6,565 nt of DNA from JAMCRM01 sp041685075 (GTDB lineage: Bacteria; Acidobacteriota; Terriglobia; Bryobacterales; Bryobacteraceae). The notes under the pieces were generated by a model, which did not search any database, was not told the DNA's origin, and saw nothing but the letters and a program-made list of their open reading frames with translations. The stretch's first letter is position 1, and each line of letters opens with the position of its first letter. The translations under genes and the position numbers were made by a program. Location of the stretch: the NCBI GenBank assembly GCA_041685075.1, contig JAWLGN010000304.1, positions 1-6,565 of the forward strand, given 5' to 3'. Below, piece by piece: positions 1 through 5,241 of the stretch.

Positions 1-36
1 CACGCTCAGCAAAGTCACCTTGACGATGTAGCGCAT
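1..36 (-). CDS. Possible 5' end of an unidentified gene, cut by the window edge
   Basis: On the minus strand an ATG at 36-34 opens a frame that stays open to the edge and reads MRYIVKVTLLSV. One basic residue near the start followed by a hydrophobic run resembles the beginning of a signal peptide or membrane anchor. With only 12 codons no family can be named. The divergent orientation to the gene at 130 leaves about 93 bp for promoters of both. No strong Shine-Dalgarno precedes the ATG, so the start could be elsewhere or the frame could be fortuitous. Confidence 0.4.
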   Translation of the reverse strand, partial: MRYIVKVTLLSV

Positions 37-69
37 CGCAGGCCATCAGCACCGGGCCGCATGCCGCCG

Positions 70-98
70 TTGAATCCGCAAAGTTCGCTGGATAATAC
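70..98 (+). promoter_or_regulatory. Candidate sigma70-type promoter for the NTF2-like gene
   Basis: TTGAAT at 70-75 could serve as a -35 element. GATAAT at 91-96 matches the -10 consensus at five of six bases (15-bp spacer), and the overlapping TAATAC at 93-98 would give a 17-bp spacer. The stretch is A/T-richer than its surroundings. Read on the other strand, the same bases give TATTAT, a -10-like hexamer for the possible divergent gene at the left edge. Confidence 0.4.
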
Positions 99-120
99 TG
101 GAACGAACTAATCAAAGGCT

Positions 121-125
121 GGAGG
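121..125 (+). promoter_or_regulatory. Ribosome binding site of the NTF2-like gene
   Basis: GGAGG stands 4 nt before the ATG at 130. The spacing is slightly short, but this is one of the two best Shine-Dalgarno sequences in the window and it fixes the start codon. Confidence 0.6.
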
Positions 126-129
126 CAGC

Positions 130-564
130 ATGGTGACGATCGTGCATCTGGTGGCTTCGGCGCTCGCGCTTGCGTGTGCCGGCGGCGGCGGGGACGCTGC
201 GTCCGAAATTCTGGCCCTGGAGCGGGCGGCGCTCGACCGTTCCGATCGCGGCGACCCGGACGGCTTCCTGGCCATCTCCGATCCGGAAGTGAGCTACCTG
301 GACCCCTTCCTCGAAAAACCGGTACACGGCCTCCAGGCGCTGCGGGAATATTACACCAGGTTCACCCCGGAGGAGCCGGGCTCGGGCGAGATGGTCGCCC
401 CCAGGGTGCAGGTGCTCGGAGACGTCGCGGTGCTGACGTTCCGGTACGTCACGACAACCCAGCGCAGCCGGCGGGTGACACGCTGGAACACCACCGAGGT
501 CTACCGGCGCACGAAGGCGGGGTGGCGCATCGTCCACACCCACTGGTCGCTCGTCAAGGACTAG
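130..564 (+). CDS. Exported NTF2-like (SnoaL/DUF4440-type) protein
   Basis: A 144-residue protein. Residues 1-16 form a hydrophobic leader ending in ALAC, followed by a glycine-rich linker (17-21). It may be a signal peptide or a degenerate lipobox with Cys16 as the lipidated residue, although the n-region has no Lys or Arg. Residues about 25-142 read like a cone-shaped NTF2-like domain: an N-terminal helix (EILALERAALDRSDRGD), a 'DPEVSYLDP' strand, a 'HGLQALREYYTRF' helix, and a C-terminal sheet ending in 'GWRIVHTHWSL', the typical close of SnoaL/DUF4440 proteins. Members of this fold bind small molecules or act as isomerases or dehydratases, and many have no known role; no specific reaction can be assigned here. 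It has its own promoter-like sequence and is separated from the next gene by 79 bp. Confidence 0.8.
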   Translation: MVTIVHLVASALALACAGGGGDAASEILALERAALDRSDRGDPDGFLAISDPEVSYLDPFLEKPVHGLQALREYYTRFTPEEPGSGEMVAPRVQVLGDVAVLTFRYVTTTQRSRRVTRWNTTEVYRRTKAGWRIVHTHWSLVKD

Positions 565-630
565 TCGTGCAGGCCGCGGCGAAGCAGCGGCAAGGCGGGT
601 TTCTGATCGCCAAGGCCGCGCGAGGGGGAG

Positions 631-636
631 TACAAT
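631..636 (+). promoter_or_regulatory. -10-like hexamer 7 nt before the oxidoreductase start
   Basis: TACAAT matches the -10 consensus at five of six positions and ends 7 nt before the ATG at 644. A transcript started at the usual distance would begin at or next to the start codon. No convincing -35 element lies 16-18 bp upstream. A purine-rich AGGGGGAG at 623-630 could instead be a distant Shine-Dalgarno, 13 nt from the ATG, so a longer leader is also possible. The rest of the 565-643 gap shows only GC-rich sequence and no clear terminator. Confidence 0.4.
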
Positions 637-643
637 TGCAGAC

Positions 644-1831
644 ATGCTGCGTAGAGAGATGATGCGCGCAGGCGCCGCGGCGCTCACGGCGGCCTCCTAT
701 TCGCGCGTGCTGGGCGCCAACGACCGTATTCACCTGGGCCTGGTCGGCGCGGGTGGGCGCGGCACCTCGGTAATGCGCACGTTCCAGAAGTTTCCCGAGG
801 TGCGGGTGACGGCGGTGTGCGACGTCTACGGCGCGAGGGTGCGCCGGGCCCAGGGCCACGCCGAGGGCGCCCGGGGATTCGGCGACCACCGCAAGCTGTT
901 GGAGGTGAAGGAACTCGACGCCGTCCTGATCGGCACGCCGGACCACTGGCACGCAGCGGTTGCGATCGACTCCATGCGGGCCGGCAAGGACGTGTACGTG
1001 GAGAAGCCCCTGACGCTGCGGATCGAAGAAGGCCCGGAGATCGTCAAGGCGGCGCGCGAGACCGGGCGCGTCTGCCAGGTGGGGATGCAACAGCGCTCCG
1101 GCGAGCACTACATGCGCGCCCGCGACGAGTACGTGCGGTCGGGCAAGCTGGGGAAGCTCACGCTGGCGCGGACCTGGTGGCACGGCAACGGCGCACACCT
1201 CATCCCGGTACCGCCCGAACTGCGCACCAAGCCCGAAGACCTGGACTGGGCGCGCTACCTGGGTCCGGTGAAGTGGCGCGACTACGATCCCCCGCAGTAT
1301 TGCAACTTCCGCGCCTATTTGGATTTCGGGGGCGGACAGATTACGGACCTGTTCACCCACTGGATCGACGCGGTTCACATGATGGTGGGGGAGGAGATCC
1401 CCACCGCGGCGGTGGCTTCGGGCGGCGTCTACCATTACAAGGACGGCCGCACGGCGCCGGACACCATCGTGGCGCTGCTCGAGTATCCCGGGGAGTGGAC
1501 CGCCACCTTCGAGGGCACGCTCGCGCCGGGCGTCAAGGGCGCGGCCATCGAGCTGTGCGGCACCAAGGGCCGGCTGCACATCTCGCGCGGCGGCTTTACC
1601 TTTACGTCCGCCGAAAGGGGCGCGCAGCCGGAAACCGTGAAGGCCGGGCGCGACCTCACCGAGGCTCACGTGGAGAATTTCCTCGAGTGCGTGCGGTCGC
1701 GCCGGCGGCCCAACGGGGACGTGCTGGTGGGGCACCGCTCGGCGCAGGCCTCGCACCTGGGTAACATCGCCTATGTCGAGAAGCGGCGCATCAAGTTCGA
1801 CCCCGGCCGCGAGGAGATTCTGCCGCTGTAG
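644..1831 (+). CDS. Tat-exported Gfo/Idh/MocA family oxidoreductase
   Basis: A 395-residue NAD(P)-dependent oxidoreductase of the glucose-fructose oxidoreductase / inositol dehydrogenase type. Residues 3-24 form a twin-arginine-like leader (R3 R4 followed by a hydrophobic Ala-rich stretch to 'LGA'), implying folded export to the periplasm with cofactor already bound, as known for GFOR. The N-terminal Rossmann fold shows VGAGGRG at 34-40, GTPDHWH at 97-103 and the family-typical EKP at 120-122. The C-terminal sheet domain carries GGGQITDLFTHWID at 229-242, with Asp235 and His239 spaced as in the family's catalytic D-x3-H. Length and motifs are complete. The substrate, presumably a sugar or cyclitol, cannot be told from sequence. 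The ATG at 644 is preferred over the in-frame ATG at 659 because it keeps the twin arginines. A 16-bp gap follows to the TPR-like gene. Confidence 0.9.
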   Translation: MLRREMMRAGAAALTAASYSRVLGANDRIHLGLVGAGGRGTSVMRTFQKFPEVRVTAVCDVYGARVRRAQGHAEGARGFGDHRKLLEVKELDAVLIGTPDHWHAAVAIDSMRAGKDVYVEKPLTLRIEEGPEIVKAARETGRVCQVGMQQRSGEHYMRARDEYVRSGKLGKLTLARTWWHGNGAHLIPVPPELRTKPEDLDWARYLGPVKWRDYDPPQYCNFRAYLDFGGGQITDLFTHWIDAVHMMVGEEIPTAAVASGGVYHYKDGRTAPDTIVALLEYPGEWTATFEGTLAPGVKGAAIELCGTKGRLHISRGGFTFTSAERGAQPETVKAGRDLTEAHVENFLECVRSRRRPNGDVLVGHRSAQASHLGNIAYVEKRRIKFDPGREEILPL

Positions 1832-1836
1832 CGCGC

Positions 1837-1842
1837 TATACT
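1837..1842 (+). promoter_or_regulatory. -10-like hexamer 5 nt before the TTG start of the TPR-like gene
   Basis: TATACT (five of six matches to TATAAT) sits in the 16-bp gap after the oxidoreductase stop codon, 5 nt before the TTG at 1848. No -35 element and no Shine-Dalgarno are recognisable. It could drive a leaderless transcript for the next two genes, or be chance with readthrough from upstream. Confidence 0.35.
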
Positions 1843-1847
1843 GACGC

Positions 1848-2699
1848 TTGCGCTGGTTGTTCCTGTTACTAGGGCTGGGCGGAGTCCTGAACGCCGAGCC
1901 CGCCAAGGTGGCCGCCGATACCGCGGTGGGGCAGGCCTTCGTACGGCTCTATAACTGGGATTTCCGCGGCACCCACGCGTTGATCGACGAGTACGCGCGC
2001 ACCGCTCCGCACGATCCCATGGCGCCGGCGGTGAAATCGGCCGCCTACATGTTCGCCGAACTACACCGCCTGCGCATCCTGGAGCTGGATTTCTTCTCCG
2101 ATAACTCTCATGTTACGGACCGCGGGAAGCTGAGTCCCGATCCCATCCTCAAGCGCGAGTTTTTCGCCCGGGTGGAGGATACCAGGCGGCTGGCGCACCA
2201 GCGGCTGGAGGAACACCCCGGCGACCGCGAGGCGCTCTTCGCCCTGTGCATGGTGACGGGGCTGGTGACCGACTACGCCGCGCTGGTGGAGCGCCGCCGC
2301 CTGGGAAGCTTTTCGCTGTCGCGCAAGAACCAGGAGTGGGCGCGGAAACTGCTGGCGCTCGATCCTCCCTACTACGACGCCTACCTGACCTTCGGGGCGG
2401 TGGAGTACGTGGTGGCCAGCCTGCCCTTCTTTATCCGCTGGTTTCTGCGCTTCGAGCGGGTGGAGGGCAGCAAGGAGCGGGCGGTGGAGAACCTGGAAAT
2501 CGTCGCGGAGCGGGGCAAGTACTACGGGCCGTTCGCCCGCATCCTGCTCTCGGTGATCCATATGCGCGAGAAACGCCTCCAGAAGGCCAAAAGCCTGCTG
2601 GCGGGGCTGGCCCGGGACTTTCCCGAGAACCCGCTGATCCGAAAGGAACTGGCCCGTGCCGGCGAGATGGCGCGCAAACAGGCCAGGCGCGGGAGGTAG
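1848..2699 (+). CDS. Exported helical-repeat (TPR-like) protein of unknown role
   Basis: A 283-residue protein. The TTG start is chosen because an in-frame TGA at 1842-1844 lies just upstream and because this start gives a textbook signal peptide: basic residue 2, hydrophobic 3-13, and a likely cleavage after LNA at 14-16. The mature part is alpha-helical. Paired helices at about 27-67 and 103-136 are followed by a conserved-looking aromatic segment at 176-203 (YDAYLTFGAVEYVVASLPFF and onward), and a clear TPR-like pair at about 227-272 ending 'DFPENPLIRKELARAG'. Such proteins usually scaffold protein-protein contacts; no catalytic motif is visible. The 187-200 segment is hydrophobic and could touch a membrane. 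The gene ends 3 bp before garD and contains that gene's ribosome binding site, so the two are probably co-translated. I recognise no named family beyond TPR-like. Confidence 0.75.
   Translation: MRWLFLLLGLGGVLNAEPAKVAADTAVGQAFVRLYNWDFRGTHALIDEYARTAPHDPMAPAVKSAAYMFAELHRLRILELDFFSDNSHVTDRGKLSPDPILKREFFARVEDTRRLAHQRLEEHPGDREALFALCMVTGLVTDYAALVERRRLGSFSLSRKNQEWARKLLALDPPYYDAYLTFGAVEYVVASLPFFIRWFLRFERVEGSKERAVENLEIVAERGKYYGPFARILLSVIHMREKRLQKAKSLLAGLARDFPENPLIRKELARAGEMARKQARRGR
2691..2696 (+). promoter_or_regulatory. Ribosome binding site of garD inside the upstream gene
   Basis: GGGAGG ends 6 nt before the garD ATG at 2703 and abuts the TAG stop (2697-2699) of the TPR-like gene. A ribosome terminating there would sit on this site, the classical arrangement for translational coupling. 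Confidence 0.8.
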
Positions 2700-2702
2700 C
2701 CG

Positions 2703-4184
2703 ATGCAGGCCCTGTACGTGCGGGTGAACGCCCGGGACAACGTGGCGGTGGTGGTGAACCCGGAAGGCGTGACCCTGACGGAGTTCATCCCGGCGTGCCA
2801 CAAAGTGGCGCTCGAGGACATCCCGGCGGGCGGCCCCATCCTGCGCTACGGCCACGTCATCGGGTACGCCGAGCGGGCCATCGCGCGCGGGGCGTGGGTG
2901 CGGGAGGAACTGGTGCGGACGCCGGAGCCGCCGGCGCTCGACGATCTGCCGCTGGCCACGGCGCCGCCGGCGGAGATGCCGCCGCTCGAAGGCTACAACT
3001 TCGCGGGTTATCGCAACCCGGACGGCACGGCGGGCACCCGCAACCTGCTGGGCATCGCCACCACGGTGCAATGCGTGGCCCCGGTGGTGGAGCACGCGGC
3101 GCGGCGCATCCGGCAGGAGCTGTTGCCGCGCTACCGTGCGGTGGATGGCGTCGTGGCGATCACCCACGGTTATGGCTGCGGGGTGGCGATCGACGCGCCG
3201 GATGCCGCCATTCCCATCCGTACCCTGAGGAACATCGGTCTGAACCCCAACTTGGGCGGGGGACCGCTGCTGGTGGGTTTGGGGTGCGAGAAGCTTCAGC
3301 CGGAGCGGCTGTTCAACCCGGGCCCCGTCCCCCAGACGATTCGCCTGCAGGACGAGGAGCATCGTGGCTTCGCAGGGATGGTGGCGGCCATTCTGCGCGC
3401 GGCCGAGCGGCGACTGGAGGAGCTTGACTGCCGGCGGCGCACGATGTGCCCGGCGTCGGACCTGGTGGTGGGACTGCAATGCGGCGGCAGCGACGCCTTT
3501 TCCGGGGTGACCTCGAATCCCGCGGTGGGCTACGCGGCGGATCTGCTGGTGCGCGCCGGCGCCACGGTGCTGTTCTCCGAGGTGACGGAGGTGCGCGATG
3601 CCGTCCACCTGCTCACGCCGCGCGCCGTGAGTGAAGACGTGGCCCGGGACCTGATCCGGGAGATGCGCTGGTATGACGAGTACCTGAGGCGGGGCGGCGC
3701 CGACCGCAGTGCCAATCCCACGCCGGGCAACAAGCGCGGGGGCCTCAGCAACGTGGTGGAAAAGGCGCTGGGGTCGGTCGCCAAGGCGGGCAGCACGGCG
3801 CTGGTGGCGGTGGCCACGCACGGGGAGCGGGTGCGCGCCCGCGGGCTGGTCTTCGCCGCCACCCCGGCGAGCGATTTCATCTGCGGCACCCAGCAGCTTG
3901 CCTCCATGAACCTGCACGTGTTCACCACCGGGCGGGGCACACCCTACGGACTGGCCATGGTGCCGGTGGTGAAGGTGGCCTCCCGGACCGCGCTGGCCGA
4001 AAGGTGGCCGGACCTGATCGACATCGACGCCGGCCGCATCGCCACCGGACGCGCCACCATCGAGCAGACCGGCTGGGAGATCTTCCGCTTCATCCTGGAA
4101 GTGGCCGGCGGGCGCAAGACCTGGGCCGAGCAGTGGGGTCTGGATAACGCGCTGGTGCCGTTCAATCCCGGGCCGGTGACCTGA
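2703..4184 (+). CDS. garD: Galactarate dehydratase GarD (UxaA family)
   Basis: A 493-residue enzyme of the UxaA/GarD family that dehydrates D-galactarate to 5-dehydro-4-deoxy-D-glucarate (EC 4.2.1.42) in the cytoplasm. It resembles Escherichia coli GarD, as I remember that sequence, far more than altronate dehydratase UxaA. Shared stretches include 'EVIGYA/HVIGYA' near 51-56, GLGCEKLQPERL at 192-203, QCGGSDAFSGVT at 259-270, FSEVTEVRDA at 291-300, NPTPGNKRGGL at 338-348, FTTGRGTPYG at 407-416, and the C-terminal FNPxPVT. Domains in order are an N-terminal SAF domain (about 1-75), a linker, then the dehydratase domains from about 95 to the end. HGYGCG at 155-160 (HLYGCG in E. coli) and conserved Cys195, Cys260 and His155 are candidate metal or active-site residues. 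The N-terminus is some 15-20 residues shorter than in E. coli, and the SAF domain has a small deletion. No garL or garR homologue is present in the window. Confidence 0.93.
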   Translation: MQALYVRVNARDNVAVVVNPEGVTLTEFIPACHKVALEDIPAGGPILRYGHVIGYAERAIARGAWVREELVRTPEPPALDDLPLATAPPAEMPPLEGYNFAGYRNPDGTAGTRNLLGIATTVQCVAPVVEHAARRIRQELLPRYRAVDGVVAITHGYGCGVAIDAPDAAIPIRTLRNIGLNPNLGGGPLLVGLGCEKLQPERLFNPGPVPQTIRLQDEEHRGFAGMVAAILRAAERRLEELDCRRRTMCPASDLVVGLQCGGSDAFSGVTSNPAVGYAADLLVRAGATVLFSEVTEVRDAVHLLTPRAVSEDVARDLIREMRWYDEYLRRGGADRSANPTPGNKRGGLSNVVEKALGSVAKAGSTALVAVATHGERVRARGLVFAATPASDFICGTQQLASMNLHVFTTGRGTPYGLAMVPVVKVASRTALAERWPDLIDIDAGRIATGRATIEQTGWEIFRFILEVAGGRKTWAEQWGLDNALVPFNPGPVT

Positions 4185-5021
4185 TTACCGCCCGTGAATC
4201 CGGCGCAAGGTGTAGAGCTCCGGGTGCATGTTTTCCTTTTCCAGCCGCTTCCAATCGTCGTGCACGTGGAGGATCTTCCCGCTGATGTGGTTGGAGCGCT
4301 CCGAAGCCAGGAACAAGGCCAGGTTGATCTGTTTTTCAGGCGAGGTACCGCCCGAGACGCGCACGCGCTCGGCGGCCTCGATCTCCTTCTGGCCGGCACG
4401 TTCGCCGGCCTTGATCACCTGGTCGGTCATGTGGGTGTAGGTGGCACCGGGAGCCATGGCGTTGACCTGCACATTCTCCGCCCGCACCTCCTCGGCCACG
4501 GTTTCGACCAGCCGCACGACGGCGGTCTTGGAGGCTGCAAAGGCGGAGAAGAACGGGCGCGGGCGGATGGAGCCGCCGCCGGTGAGCACGATGATCTTGC
4601 CGGAGCGGTGCTCCACCATGTGGGGCAGCGCGGCGCGCATGGAGTGCATCACGCCGATGAGGTTGGTTTCGACGGTTTCGGCCCACAGCTTCGGCTTGAG
4701 TTCGGCCAACGGTCCGATGGGCCCCTGGACGGCGGCGGCGCAGACCAGCACGTCGAGGCGGCCGAAATAGCTGCGCATGCGCTCCATCGCGGCGCACATC
4801 TGCTGGTAGTTGCGCACGTCGGCGCGAATCCGGAGGGCGCTGCCGCCGGCATGTTCGATTTCGAGCTTGGCGAGTTCGAGTTCCGCCTGGCTGCGCGCCA
4901 GCAGCCCGACGTGAGCCCCAACGTGGGCAAAGCCCAGCGCGAGGCGCTTTCCGATCCCCCGGCCGGCGCCGGTGATGAGAACCCCTTTACCTTTAAGCGT
5001 GGCCAATCCGCCAGTTTTCAC
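4185..5021 (-). CDS. SDR family protein with catalytic Tyr replaced by Phe
   Basis: A 278-residue short-chain dehydrogenase/reductase. The cofactor motif TGAGRGIG is at 17-24, Arg43 after beta-2 suggests NADP(H), and Asp68 is the adenine-contacting acid. The usual NNAG is CAAA (94-97), while Asn120 (TNLIG) is kept. In the active-site segment the normal Tyr-x3-Lys reads Phe161-A-A-S-Lys165 (codon TTT at 4541-4539), and the usual catalytic Ser position is Thr147 before GGG. PG at 191-192 is normal. The C-terminal tail (about 255-278, ending 'PELYTLRRIHGR') fits an SDR subfamily rather than a frameshift. Cofactor binding looks intact, but ordinary ketone/alcohol chemistry is doubtful, so it may be a binding or scaffold protein or use unusual chemistry. 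The GTG start is supported by AGGA 9 nt upstream. Its stop codon abuts that of garD. Confidence 0.88.
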   Translation of the reverse strand: MKTGGLATLKGKGVLITGAGRGIGKRLALGFAHVGAHVGLLARSQAELELAKLEIEHAGGSALRIRADVRNYQQMCAAMERMRSYFGRLDVLVCAAAVQGPIGPLAELKPKLWAETVETNLIGVMHSMRAALPHMVEHRSGKIIVLTGGGSIRPRPFFSAFAASKTAVVRLVETVAEEVRAENVQVNAMAPGATYTHMTDQVIKAGERAGQKEIEAAERVRVSGGTSPEKQINLALFLASERSNHISGKILHVHDDWKRLEKENMHPELYTLRRIHGR

Positions 5022-5023
5022 CT

Positions 5024-5041
5024 GTTTTGTTCCTACAAAAC
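5024..5041 (-). promoter_or_regulatory. Perfect hairpin/dyad displaying the SDR Shine-Dalgarno in its loop
   Basis: On the minus strand GTTTTGT-AGGA-ACAAAAC is a perfect 7-bp inverted repeat with a 4-base centre, ending 2 nt before the GTG start. The centre, AGGA, is the only Shine-Dalgarno for the gene. As RNA it would form an A/U-rich stem with the ribosome site in a tetraloop. As DNA, the GT-N4-AC dyad resembles operators of GntR- or TetR-type repressors. It is strikingly A/T-rich for this region. The symmetry is directly visible; any function is inference. Confidence 0.55.
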
Positions 5042-5102
5042 GCCACTGCGTTGGCCGTTTGACGGACCCTCGCAGCTAGCGGCGGCCGCACGCCCCGGTT
5101 TC

Positions 5103-5119
5103 GGCCCGCCCGGCGGGCC
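5103..5119. repeat. GC-rich inverted repeat upstream of the SDR gene
   Basis: GGCCCGCC and its exact reverse complement GGCGGGCC flank a single C. As RNA this would fold as a 7-bp stem with a 3-nt loop. No T-run follows on either strand, so it is not a standard intrinsic terminator. Confidence 0.5.
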
Positions 5120-5225
5120 TCAGCACAGGGATGCTGCGGCGCCGTCGGGGTGCGAAAAACCGGTGGGGTACGACACTTCAGCCGATAGCGTAGCATGCTG
5201 CACGACGCGAAGAGGGGGCTTCTGG

Positions 5226-5240
5226 GGGAGCTCCCGGGAG
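5226..5240 (-). repeat. Overlapping palindromes just after the ACT-DUF5612 stop codon
   Basis: GGGAGCTCCC (5226-5235) and CTCCCGGGAG (5231-5240) are each perfect 10-bp palindromes sharing CTCCC. They begin 1 nt after the TGA of the minus-strand gene, so they are placed like a terminator stem, but no U-tract follows. A role in 3'-end formation is possible only as a weak call. Confidence 0.35.
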
Positions 5241-5241
5241 G

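Larger units (their letters stand above)
5042..5241. other. Spacer between the two minus-strand genes
   Basis: About 200 bp without a credible gene. A 67-codon minus-strand frame across 4993-5196 has no domain-like composition and overlaps the SDR start, so I discard it. The spacer should hold the SDR promoter and the 3' end of nothing else, because the next gene's transcript does not begin here. No clear -35/-10 pair is visible for the SDR gene. It contains the GC-rich hairpin at 5103-5119 and palindromes at 5226-5240. Confidence 0.5.

Noticed and set aside
565..580. GC-rich palindrome GCCGCGGC as a terminator for the NTF2-like gene
   Set aside because: Short, without a proper loop and with no T-run downstream.
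554..1906. 450-codon minus-strand open frame opposite the oxidoreductase
   Set aside because: Low-complexity, His/Arg/Ala-rich composition and complete overlap with a clear Gfo/Idh/MocA gene mark it as a shadow.
2061..3917. Very long minus-strand open frame (618 codons) opposite the TPR-like gene and garD
   Set aside because: It is rich in His, Arg, Gln and Pro with no domain pattern, and it lies antisense to two well-supported genes; this is expected from GC-rich codon bias.
5093..5168. Distant inverted repeat CCGGTTT ... AAACCGG across the spacer
   Set aside because: Seven-base arms about 55 bp apart are easily met by chance in GC-rich DNA, and nothing else supports a fold.
4993..5196. 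67-codon minus-strand frame in the spacer
   Set aside because: It overlaps the SDR start, is Arg/Pro-rich, and has no motif or convincing ribosome site.
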